Assembly (NCBI GenBank): GCA_023136305.1
Contig: JAGLSF010000137.1
Span: forward strand, 1 to 5,841
Source of the DNA: Spirochaetota bacterium
GTDB lineage: Bacteria > Spirochaetota > B62-G9 > DRHN01
DNA: 5,841 nt
Direction: 5' to 3'
Shown here: positions 1 through 5,515 of the stretch, piece after piece
Numbering within the stretch: position 1 is the stretch's first letter
Layout: each line of letters begins with the position of its first letter
Notes under the pieces: model-generated
The model's input: the letters and a program-made list of their open reading frames with translations, nothing else
Database searches by the model: none
What the model was told of the DNA's origin: nothing
Made by a program: the position numbers and the translations under genes

Positions 1-398
1 CAGGGGAAGTCGACTTCATGAGCATCGGGACCAACGACCTGGGCCAGTACGTCATGTCCGCCGATCGCTGCAGCGGGCGGGCATCTTCCCTGTGTGATGC
101 CCTGCATCCGGCTGTTCTCCATCTTATACAGTTGACCGCCCGAGCCTGTCACGCTTCGGGAAAATGGGCAGGGGTCTGTGGAGAGGTGGCGGGGGACAGG
201 TCCGCTTTACCGGTGTTGCTGGGACTTGGAGTCGACGAGCTGAGCATGAATCCATACTCCATCCCGATGATCAAGGAAGCGGTATCACAGCTCGACCTCC
301 GTGAAACTTCCACACTCGCTGCAGAGGCACTGCAGCTGAGCGATCCCCGGCAGGTGAGGAGGCTGGTTTCCCAGAGGCTGGGAGCCGCATTCGAGTAG
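1..398 (+). CDS. ptsI: PTS enzyme I (PEP-protein phosphotransferase), C-terminal fragment
   Basis: This is the 3' end of a gene that begins before the window; the reading frame is open from base 3 and ends at TAG 396-398. About 131 residues are visible. They match the C-terminal PEP-binding TIM-barrel domain of enzyme I, which takes phosphate from PEP and passes it to HPr in the cytoplasm. Visible hallmarks are the SIGTNDL segment (PEP-binding Asn and Asp), the ADR arginine about ten residues later, HPAVL, and GVCGE with the active-site Cys that protonates enolpyruvate, then LGLGVDELSM and the closing helices. The C-terminal tail is of normal length. Because the N-terminal HPr-binding and His domains are not visible, it could be ordinary EI, EI-Ntr (ptsP) or the EI part of a multidomain phosphotransferase. 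The next gene on the same strand begins 44 bp downstream with no evident terminator, so co-transcription is likely. Confidence 0.9.
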   Translation, partial: GEVDFMSIGTNDLGQYVMSADRCSGRASSLCDALHPAVLHLIQLTARACHASGKWAGVCGEVAGDRSALPVLLGLGVDELSMNPYSIPMIKEAVSQLDLRETSTLAAEALQLSDPRQVRRLVSQRLGAAFE

Positions 399-410
399 GC
401 AGGAGCACAT

Positions 411-446
411 ATGTTGAGAATCAAGAGATCCGGGACAGTGATATGA
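411..446 (+). CDS. possible 11-codon leader ORF coupled to the UPF0261 gene
   Basis: An ATG at 411 is preceded by an AGGAG Shine-Dalgarno at 401-405 with 5 nt spacing. It opens a short frame reading MLRIKRSGTVI that stops at TGA 444-446. The stop overlaps the ATG of the next gene (443-445) in an ATGA arrangement, typical of translational coupling. The downstream gene has only a weak GGGA of its own at 433-436, so ribosomes finishing this peptide could restart on it. No function is claimed for the peptide, and it has no run of one amino acid to suggest a classical attenuator. It may be fortuitous, with the AGGAG simply lying in the spacer after the enzyme I gene. Confidence 0.4.
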   Translation: MLRIKRSGTVI

Positions 447-1669
447 AAAAGAGAATCGCCATTGTCGGCACACTGGACACCAAGGGAAGAGAATATGCCT
501 TTTTAAAACAGGCCATAGAGGATCAGGGACTGGAGACCCTCGTCATTGATGCGGGCGTCATGGGAGAGCCGCAGCTCAAGCCGGATATCGGGCGTGACAG
601 GACAGCCGAAGCGGGGGGCGGCTCCATCGAAGCACTGCGTAGAAAGGGCGACCGGGGTGAGGCCGTAACCGTCATGGGCAGGGGAGTATCGGTTCTGCTC
701 CCCGAGCTCTACAGCAGCGGAATGATACATGGCGTTATTGCACTGGGCGGAGGGGGAGGGACGTCGATCGCCTGCACGGGGATGCGGGCACTGCCTCTCG
801 GCGTGCCCAAGGTGATGGTCTCCACCGCTGCAGGAGGAGACGTCTCGGGATTTGTAGGCATCAAAGACATTGTCATGGTGCCGAGTATCGTTGATGTGTC
901 GGGCATCAACAGGATAAGCCGCGGTGTTTTTCAGCGGGCCGCAGCTGCAGTGTGTGCCATGGTGGAAGCGTACGTGGATGACAAATCGGACAGACCCCTG
1001 ATAGCCGCGACCATGTTTGGCAACACCACACCTGCGGTTGAAACTGCACGGCACATGCTCGAGAAGTCGGGCTTCGAGGTGGTTGTGTTTCCCTGTTCAG
1101 GAACAAGCGGAAGGGTGATGGAGGAGCTCATCGCTTCGGGCTACATCACCGGCGTACTCGACATGACGACCACGGAATGGGCCGATCAGCTCGTGGGCGG
1201 GGTGCTTGCGGCCGGTGAGGAGCGTATGGATGCGGCGGCAGAGCGAGGTATCCCCCAGGTTGTTGTTCCGGGCTGCCTCGATATGGTGAACTTCTGGGAG
1301 CCCGCATCTGTTCCCGAGCGGTTTAATGGAAGGACATTCTATCAGCATAACCCAAACATTACGCTCATGAGAACATCGGTGGATGAGAACAGAGAGCTGG
1401 GCCGCATACTGGCTGTGAAGCTCAACAGGAGCACCGGCAGCGTGGCGGTCTTCATACCGCTGAGGGGTCTGAGTATGATCGATGCTCCGGGAGGCGCTTT
1501 CTGGATGCCCGAAGCTGACCGTGCACTGTTCGATGAGCTGAAGGAGAACCTGATAGAGGGAATACCTGTGACGGAGCTTGACTGCAACATCAACGAACCA
1601 GAATTTGCCCTTGCATGCGCGCAGGCACTGCTCGAGATGCTCCGGAATAGGCATGGTATTGAGGGGTGA
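443..1669 (+). CDS. Tm-1-like ATP-binding / UPF0261 family protein (copy 1)
   Basis: This 408-residue protein has the usual full length of the UPF0261 family, whose eukaryotic relative is the N-terminal domain of tomato Tm-1, known to bind ATP. The biochemical role of the bacterial members is not established. Visible family signatures are GTLDTKG near residues 9-15, a Gly-rich loop LGGGGGTS at 101-108, STAAGGDV then GIKD at about 127-142, DVSGINRISR at 151-160, MFGNTTP at 191-197, MTTTEWADQLVGG at 241-253 and HNPNITLMRT at 302-311. There is no signal peptide or membrane segment, so it is cytosolic. The start is supported by alignment with the paralogue in this window (MKKRIAIVG against MKRRIVILG). 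It lies 44 bp after the enzyme I gene and upstream of the cyclic-nucleotide-binding gene. By my reading it is the family-typical copy; the - strand copy is the divergent one. Confidence 0.88.
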   Translation: MKKRIAIVGTLDTKGREYAFLKQAIEDQGLETLVIDAGVMGEPQLKPDIGRDRTAEAGGGSIEALRRKGDRGEAVTVMGRGVSVLLPELYSSGMIHGVIALGGGGGTSIACTGMRALPLGVPKVMVSTAAGGDVSGFVGIKDIVMVPSIVDVSGINRISRGVFQRAAAAVCAMVEAYVDDKSDRPLIAATMFGNTTPAVETARHMLEKSGFEVVVFPCSGTSGRVMEELIASGYITGVLDMTTTEWADQLVGGVLAAGEERMDAAAERGIPQVVVPGCLDMVNFWEPASVPERFNGRTFYQHNPNITLMRTSVDENRELGRILAVKLNRSTGSVAVFIPLRGLSMIDAPGGAFWMPEADRALFDELKENLIEGIPVTELDCNINEPEFALACAQALLEMLRNRHGIEG

Positions 1670-1688
1670 AATTCTTTTATCGGATGTT

Positions 1689-1769
1689 ATGAAAACTGAC
1701 GAATGGTATAATAAGATGTATCCGGATCAGGGTGTACGTGAAGCGCTCAACAGAGGGAAGAACCGATGA
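1689..1769 (+). CDS. possible 26-codon ORF between UPF0261 and CNB genes
   Basis: ATG 1689 opens a frame of 26 residues ending at TGA 1767-1769, which overlaps the ATG of the next gene (1766) as ATGA. The frame also extends upstream to an ATG at 1653 inside the end of the UPF0261 gene (38 residues). The peptide is hydrophilic and mixed in charge (begins MKTDEWYNKMYPDQG) and I do not recognise it. No convincing Shine-Dalgarno precedes either start, and a perfect extended -10 promoter element lies within it, so it may only be an untranslated spacer that happens to be open. Confidence 0.2.
   Translation: MKTDEWYNKMYPDQGVREALNRGKNR
1704..1712 (+). promoter_or_regulatory. extended -10 promoter candidate for the CNB gene
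   Basis: TGGTATAAT at 1704-1712 is a perfect extended -10 (TG, one base, TATAAT). At 17 bp upstream the -35 position reads ATGTTA, matching TTGACA at only three of six bases, which is tolerable for extended -10 promoters. Transcription would begin near 1719 and leave a leader of roughly 47 nt with an AGAGGGAAG ribosome-binding site at 1752-1760 before the ATG at 1766. It would let the sensor gene be expressed apart from the upstream genes. Confidence 0.5.
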
Positions 1770-2257
1770 TCGGCTATAAGTTCCTGAAATCCCACTGTCT
1801 CTTCGGCGGACTCTCCGAGGGGGATATCGAAATGATCAAACCCCTCCTGAAGGAGGAGCAGTACGGCGGCAAGGAGATTATCGTTGAGGAGGGAGGGCAG
1901 GGTGACCGGGTATACTTCATATGTGATGGCTCGGTTGAAGTACTTAAAAAGGTGAAGCTGTCCAAAGGGACAGTGGTGCAGAGAATAGCCACGCTCGAGG
2001 TCGGTGATACCTTCGGTGAAATGGAGCTCCTCGATGTACAGCCCAGCATTGCCACGGTTCGAACGCTTGAACCCACGTCCGTTTTAACCCTCTCGAATAT
2101 GAACCTGTACCGAATATCCAAGATGAATCTCAAAACCTACACCATGATCATCCTGAACCTGGCACGTGCAATCAGCAGGCGTTTACGGCGCATGGATGCA
2201 CTGGTTGCCGGGTCCCTTTCCGGGTCAGAAGAGGGGAAGAGTGAGGGCTCATCCTGA
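1766..2257 (+). CDS. stand-alone cyclic-nucleotide-binding (CRP-like effector) domain protein
   Basis: This 163-residue protein is essentially one cyclic-nucleotide-binding beta-roll (about residues 6-125) followed by a basic amphipathic helix (about 126-145) and a Ser/Gly/Glu-rich tail. Visible landmarks are FGGLSEGDIEMI at the start, the beta-strand region GGKEIIVEEGGQGDRVYFICDGSVEV at about 34-59 (seen in pieces GDRVYFI and DGSVEV), and the phosphate-binding cassette FGEMELLDVQPSIATV at 83-98. The Arg that normally contacts the cyclic phosphate (as in PRAAT of protein kinase A) is replaced here: the matching segment is PSIAT, with Ser94. No helix-turn-helix follows, so it is not a DNA-binding CRP/FNR regulator in itself and would act by protein contact. 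A strong AGAGGGAAG ribosome-binding site precedes the ATG. Ligand identity is unknown; loss of the Arg suggests a different or no cyclic nucleotide. Confidence 0.85.
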   Translation: MIGYKFLKSHCLFGGLSEGDIEMIKPLLKEEQYGGKEIIVEEGGQGDRVYFICDGSVEVLKKVKLSKGTVVQRIATLEVGDTFGEMELLDVQPSIATVRTLEPTSVLTLSNMNLYRISKMNLKTYTMIILNLARAISRRLRRMDALVAGSLSGSEEGKSEGSS

Positions 2258-2269
2258 CGGTTAATACCA

Positions 2270-3109
2270 TCACTTCACCTTCAGATTCTTGAATGCCGAA
2301 GCCACGTTAAGTATGGCATCCTCGAGGGGAATGCGCTCAGTGGCAGAGCCTGTCTGCAGCCCGTGTCCGTCAGTAAGGTCGAGGATCTTCTGCCCGTTTT
2401 GCGGGTCAGACAGTGCGGCACCATGGGTGAGAAGTATAATGTCCTTCTTGATCTTTCGGGCTGTGTCATACATCTCCTGTGTCCGTGCAGCCGTGTCCTC
2501 CACGGTGTCGGGGTGATCGTAGCCGATTGACCCGCCGATAGTTGTACCGGCATGGAAGATGAACACGTCAGGGTCAGCTCCTTTCACAATGCGTTCCGTT
2601 TCCGACATGTTGAAGGCATAGGCAACGGTCACCATTCCCATTTCCTTCGCAGTTTTCAGCATCTCTATCTCATTGTCATAGGTGATGCCGGTGTGTTCGA
2701 GAACATTGCGGAAGTTTCCGTCGATGAGTCCGACAGTCGGAAAGTTATTTACACCGATGATGCCGATACGCATCAGCTCCCCAAGGAAGTGAGGGATTTC
2801 CCTGGTCGGGTCGTTGGCATTCACTCCGGCCATGATCGGCATGTCTCTGACAACGGGCATTATTTCTCGGGAGGCGTACTCGAACATCAGACCGTTCGCA
2901 TCGGACACGGGCCACATGCCCATCATGGATCCCGCGCCGTAGCTGCGCAGTTTGACCGCGTTGTACACGCCGGCCATGTCGCATCCTGCCCGTTCAAGAA
3001 ACTTGGCAACGATGCCGGAGCCGCAGCTTGCCATGAACAGTGCATGGCCTGCCTGTATTTCCTTTCGCAATCCCTCGAGAACCGCTTCCCGCGTAAATCT
3101 TCGTGCCAT
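2270..3109 (-). CDS. phosphoenolpyruvate hydrolase family TIM-barrel protein
   Basis: The 279-residue product has the normal length of the PEP-hydrolase family (PF09370), a cytosolic TIM barrel whose relatives form the C-terminal half of Tm-1-type proteins in plants and fungi. Landmarks read in order: ASCGSGIVAKFLERAGCD at about 27-44, YNAVKLR, SDANGLMFE at 69-77, PIMAGVNANDP, the diagnostic NFPTVGLIDG at 122-131, FHAGTTIGGSIG at 185-196, THGAALSDP at 228-236 and GSATERIPLE at 254-263. The family name comes from annotation of PEP hydrolysis; I cannot verify that activity for this member. The ATG is preceded by GGAGG with 5 nt spacing. It is the last gene of a - strand operon, 80 bp after the aldolase-like gene across a stem-loop, and ends 12 bp from the convergent CNB gene. 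Confidence 0.87.
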   Translation of the reverse strand: MARRFTREAVLEGLRKEIQAGHALFMASCGSGIVAKFLERAGCDMAGVYNAVKLRSYGAGSMMGMWPVSDANGLMFEYASREIMPVVRDMPIMAGVNANDPTREIPHFLGELMRIGIIGVNNFPTVGLIDGNFRNVLEHTGITYDNEIEMLKTAKEMGMVTVAYAFNMSETERIVKGADPDVFIFHAGTTIGGSIGYDHPDTVEDTAARTQEMYDTARKIKKDIILLTHGAALSDPQNGQKILDLTDGHGLQTGSATERIPLEDAILNVASAFKNLKVK

Positions 3110-3140
3110 ACTGTCCTCCCTTCACTTGTTGAAAAGGCCT

Positions 3141-3158
3141 GTGCGGCATCCGCCGCAC
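3141..3158 (-). other. intergenic stem-loop between aldolase-like and PEP-hydrolase genes
   Basis: The arms GTGCGGC (3141-3147) and GCCGCAC (3152-3158) form a perfect 7-bp, almost all G:C stem with a 4-base loop. Read on the - strand transcript it is followed by AGGCC and then a short U tract (UUUU, near 3131-3136). The tract is short and displaced by about five bases, so a full intrinsic terminator is unlikely. A partial attenuator, or a hairpin that protects or processes the operon mRNA, would fit its place in the 80-bp gap. Confidence 0.45.
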
Positions 3159-3189
3159 CGCCCCTGCTCCATACGCAGAGTGTGCTGGA

Positions 3190-4080
3190 TCATGCCCTGC
3201 CGGTGCTTCCGAACAACTCCATAAGTGAGCGAACTGCATCTCCGATGGCTTCGTCTGTTCCACCGAACAGGTCGACAGCACCCCCTGCCCCTAGAACCTC
3301 GTATCCGGGGTACCGGGAACCGGTATTCGAAGCTCGTTCCTGTATCGAATGGAATGCGGCCGTCTTCACCGCTCTGCCGATGTTCACCTTTCGTATACCG
3401 GCCCGGATCGCCTCTCTCATGGACTGCTCGTCCACGCTCGAGCCGGCATGCAGCACGAGGGGAATGTTGACTTTTACCCCTATCCTCTCAATGAGCCCGA
3501 TGTCGAGCTCGACCCCCCCCTCAAGGTCTGAGTGACGGTTCCCGACAACCACACCGAGCGCATCGATATCAGTCTTTTGAACAAACTTCTCCGCTTCATC
3601 GGGATCGGTCATCGAAAAATCACTGCCGCGGGCGTGAGGAGCGTCGGGTGGTTCTCCCATCTCCGCCTCCACGGCAATACTACGCCCGTGGGCCTTCTTT
3701 GCAAGTGCCCCTATCTTTGCGACCCGTTCCTCATAGGTCAACCCTTCATCGCTGTACATGACCAGGTTGAAGCCATGGTCCATTGAATCGTAGACCCAGT
3801 CGAGAAAATAGGATTCGTTGAAGATGTATGAAACAGGCACCTGGGCAGCTTCAGCGGCAGCTCTGCCGGCCTGTGCATAGGATGCGAACCAGCGAGGCTC
3901 CTCACCGAGAAATCGGGGGAGATATATACCGCTGAATCCCACGATAACGGGTGAACGGGCAGCCTCGGCTGCTCGCAGGACTGCGATGAGCGAGTGCAGG
4001 TCCCAGGTTTCGAAATAGCCGACAGCGTAGGACCCTGCATTCGCCTTGTCCATCATATCGTTGAAGGGAATCAGTGGCAT
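3190..4080 (-). CDS. class II (FbaA/GatY/KbaY-type) aldolase homologue with altered active site
   Basis: The 296-residue protein aligns along its whole length with class II ketose-bisphosphate aldolases, cytosolic zinc TIM barrels that cleave or join sugar phosphates. Shared landmarks are YAVGYFET (18-25), SPVIVGFS, VEAEMG (137-142, with the conserved Glu), a His in GNRHSD (183), and LVLHAGSS (His211). The catalytic and zinc-binding LDHG motif, however, reads FNES at 87-90, so the catalytic Asp is Asn88 and the first zinc His is Glu89. The phosphate-binding motifs are also changed: GGSG reads AGSS (212-215) and NIDT reads NIGR (233-236). It may therefore use a different metal geometry or a non-phosphorylated substrate, or have lost aldolase activity. 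The ATG follows GAGGAG (9 nt spacing) and starts 1 bp after the stop of the UPF0261 gene, so the two are surely co-transcribed. Confidence 0.82.
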   Translation of the reverse strand: MPLIPFNDMMDKANAGSYAVGYFETWDLHSLIAVLRAAEAARSPVIVGFSGIYLPRFLGEEPRWFASYAQAGRAAAEAAQVPVSYIFNESYFLDWVYDSMDHGFNLVMYSDEGLTYEERVAKIGALAKKAHGRSIAVEAEMGEPPDAPHARGSDFSMTDPDEAEKFVQKTDIDALGVVVGNRHSDLEGGVELDIGLIERIGVKVNIPLVLHAGSSVDEQSMREAIRAGIRKVNIGRAVKTAAFHSIQERASNTGSRYPGYEVLGAGGAVDLFGGTDEAIGDAVRSLMELFGSTGRA

Positions 4081-4081
4081 G

Positions 4082-5314
4082 TCAGTCTTCTCCTCTGCGC
4101 TGTTGCTTCACCATGATGATGAGATGTTCTGCGGCCTCGGTAGCAAAGGCGGGATCGTTTATGTCGAGCTCCCGAATGTGAAGAGGGATGTCCTGCCTGA
4201 GCACCTCTTTCAAAGTCTCCACATAGATACGATCGGCCTCGGGATTGTACAGCGGTCCACCCGGAATGGAGTAGGAGCAGAAACCCTTCATGGGTATGAA
4301 CCACTCGATGGGGCCCTTCCCCGGATTTACCCGTTCGGCCTGTACCCTGGCAAGGGCCCGCAGCTCGTCGGCGTTGGTACGTACGTTGGTGTACAGTGCA
4401 CTGTGACGGACGAGCTGCCGCCCCCTGAACTTTTCGGGAATCGTTTCAGGGGGGCCATAGGTATTACAGGTCACGGCACCGGGGCAGATAACCTGCGGTA
4501 TGCCCAAGCTTGTCGCCACGGTCATGCGTTCGGAGGTTGCCGCGAGGTAGCCGCCGAGCATCTCCTGAATCACCTCGATGGTGGCTAGATCGAGCACCCC
4601 GTTGATCTGTCCCTCTTTCATGAGTGATTCCATGGCCCTGCCGCCGGTCCCCACTGCATGAAAGACGATGGTGTCGAATCCGGCCTCACCCAGCACTTCC
4701 TTTGCCTTCATCGCACCGGGTGTGGTTATGCCGACAGTGGTGATCGCAATGAGGGGCTGCTCCTGTTCCGCGGCTTCGATCTCCGTCCGGGCCATTCCCG
4801 CGATAGCGCCAGCGGCCCGCCCGAGTATTTTACGGCTCACCCTGTTCAGCCCCATGATATCTGCGACCGAGAACATCATGGTGATGTCCTTGATTCCCAC
4901 GAGATTCGAGGTGTTGCCCGAAGCCATGGTGGAGACGAGGAGCTTGGGGAATCCCACGGGAAGCTCCTGCATGACGAGCGCTGCAAGTGTACTTCCCTGC
5001 GTGCCGCCACATGATATGATTCCGTGTACCTTCCCCGATGCGAGCAGTTCATTTACGATTGTTGCAGCCCCCCTTGCCATAACCGGAGATATCCTCTCCC
5101 GTGTGGGGCCTTCGGCAAACAGCGCGTCAAAGTCTTCGCCTGCTGCTTTTACAACCTCATGCCTCGTTATATCGGGGTCGAAGGGCGGCGGATTGATCAC
5201 GCCCACATCCACGGTGAGTGTGTCGCAGCCCGCCTTCTCGATATGCTCCCTGATAAAGGCGTATTCCTCACCTTTCGTGTCCATACAGCCGAGAATGACA
5301 ATTCTCCTCTTCAT
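4082..5314 (-). CDS. Tm-1-like ATP-binding / UPF0261 family protein (copy 2, divergent)
   Basis: This 410-residue protein is a paralogue of the + strand copy. It keeps the N-terminal GCMDTKG, a Gly-rich loop CGGTQGST (102-109), STMASGN, GIKDITMMFSVADIMGLNR (from 140) and the mid-protein GTGGRAME. Its C-terminal half departs from the family pattern: TTTEWADQLVGG of copy 1 is ATIEVIQEMLGG here, and HNPNITLMRT is HSALYTNVRT. The Gly loop also carries Gln in place of Gly. These changes suggest a different ligand or partner. The start was set at ATG 5314 because AGGAGG lies 6 nt upstream; a TTG at 5320 is in frame but directly abuts that Shine-Dalgarno. It is the first gene of the operon with the aldolase-like and PEP-hydrolase genes, behind a good promoter candidate. 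Role unknown, cytosolic. Confidence 0.87.
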   Translation of the reverse strand: MKRRIVILGCMDTKGEEYAFIREHIEKAGCDTLTVDVGVINPPPFDPDITRHEVVKAAGEDFDALFAEGPTRERISPVMARGAATIVNELLASGKVHGIISCGGTQGSTLAALVMQELPVGFPKLLVSTMASGNTSNLVGIKDITMMFSVADIMGLNRVSRKILGRAAGAIAGMARTEIEAAEQEQPLIAITTVGITTPGAMKAKEVLGEAGFDTIVFHAVGTGGRAMESLMKEGQINGVLDLATIEVIQEMLGGYLAATSERMTVATSLGIPQVICPGAVTCNTYGPPETIPEKFRGRQLVRHSALYTNVRTNADELRALARVQAERVNPGKGPIEWFIPMKGFCSYSIPGGPLYNPEADRIYVETLKEVLRQDIPLHIRELDINDPAFATEAAEHLIIMVKQQRRGED

Positions 5315-5320
5315 AGACAA

Positions 5321-5326
5321 CCTCCT
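5321..5326 (-). promoter_or_regulatory. AGGAGG ribosome-binding site fixing the start of UPF0261 copy 2
   Basis: A full-consensus AGGAGG on the - strand ends 6 nt before ATG 5314. The alternative TTG start at 5320 would leave no spacing, so the ATG is the start. Confidence 0.85.
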
Positions 5327-5342
5327 GGCAAGACCTCACCTC

Positions 5343-5371
5343 ATTTTTATCATGATACAGGTTATTGTCAA
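5343..5371 (-). promoter_or_regulatory. sigma70-type promoter for the UPF0261-aldolase-PEP hydrolase operon
   Basis: On the - strand a perfect -35 TTGACA (5371-5366) is followed after 16 bp by TAAAAA (5349-5344) or after 17 bp by AAAAAT (5348-5343), each four of six matches to TATAAT. Transcription would begin near 5336, giving a leader of about 22 nt that contains the AGGAGG. It is the only strong promoter candidate I see in the spacer upstream of the operon. Confidence 0.6.
5348..5357. promoter_or_regulatory. TATCATGATA palindrome within the promoter, candidate operator
   Basis: TATCATGATA is a perfect 10-bp palindrome lying between the -35 and -10 elements and overlapping the -10. A protein bound here would block RNA polymerase, so a repressor site is plausible. 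The core is short and AT-rich, and no candidate DNA-binding regulator is encoded in the window. Confidence 0.35.
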
Positions 5372-5373
5372 CG

Positions 5374-5390
5374 CTTTACTTGCCATAAAG
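5374..5390. promoter_or_regulatory. CTTTA-N7-TAAAG dyad just upstream of the -35
   Basis: CTTTA (5374-5378) and TAAAG (5386-5390) are exact inverted repeats with a 7-bp spacer, two bases upstream of the -35 element. The position suits an activator or a second operator. The arms are only 5 bp and could occur by chance. Confidence 0.25.
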
Positions 5391-5438
5391 GGAATCAATA
5401 TGGTGACAACTTCCCTTCGTCTCGATGTGCATAGGTCA

Positions 5439-5488
5439 ACAGGTGGCAACACAGGTTTGGTGGAGTTTGCCGTGTACGGTACACCTGT
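5439..5488. repeat. cluster of ACAGGT hexamers, two direct and one inverted
   Basis: ACAGGT occurs at 5439-5444 and 5451-5456 (12 bp apart) and inverted as ACCTGT at 5483-5488. A further direct copy lies at 5357-5362 at the edge of the promoter. Four copies in a spacer of under 200 bp are more than expected by chance for a hexamer, so they may be half-sites for a regulator. Confidence 0.3.
5472..5484. repeat. GTGTAC-G-GTACAC interrupted palindrome
   Basis: The arms GTGTAC (5472-5477) and GTACAC (5479-5484) are perfect inverted repeats around one base. The site lies 32 bp past the stop of the receiver gene and about 100 bp upstream of the operon's -35. No U tract follows on either strand, so a binding site is more likely than a terminator. 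Confidence 0.35.
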
Positions 5489-5515
5489 CGGGGATTAGTG
5501 CAGCAGAGAGCCTTC

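Noticed and set aside
369..383. TCCCAG-AGG-CTGGGA hairpin near the end of the enzyme I gene
   Set aside because: It is a perfect 6-bp stem but lies within the coding sequence and has no U tract after it, so it is not supported as a terminator.
503..1654. Open frames of 183 and 185 codons on the - strand
   Set aside because: Both are fully antisense to UPF0261 copy 1, and their translations are His, Arg and Ser-rich with no motif.
2209..2225. CCGGGTC repeated twice near the end of the CNB gene
   Set aside because: It is a short tandem-like coincidence inside coding sequence, makes no stable hairpin with a U tract, and gives no sign of a function.
2552..3535. 327-codon open frame on the + strand
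   Set aside because: It lies antisense across two well-supported genes (PEP-hydrolase family and aldolase homologue), runs through their 80-bp gap, and its translation is rich in His, Ser and Arg with no recognisable motif. It is a shadow frame.
5315..5320. TTG start at 5320 for UPF0261 copy 2
   Set aside because: It directly abuts the AGGAGG at 5321-5326 with no spacing, while ATG 5314 has 6 nt and matches the start of the paralogue.
4668..5498. 276-codon open frame on the + strand
   Set aside because: It is antisense to UPF0261 copy 2 and continues through its promoter region. The product is low in complexity (Ser, Pro, Ala-rich) with no family signature, so it is explained by codon bias on the opposite strand.
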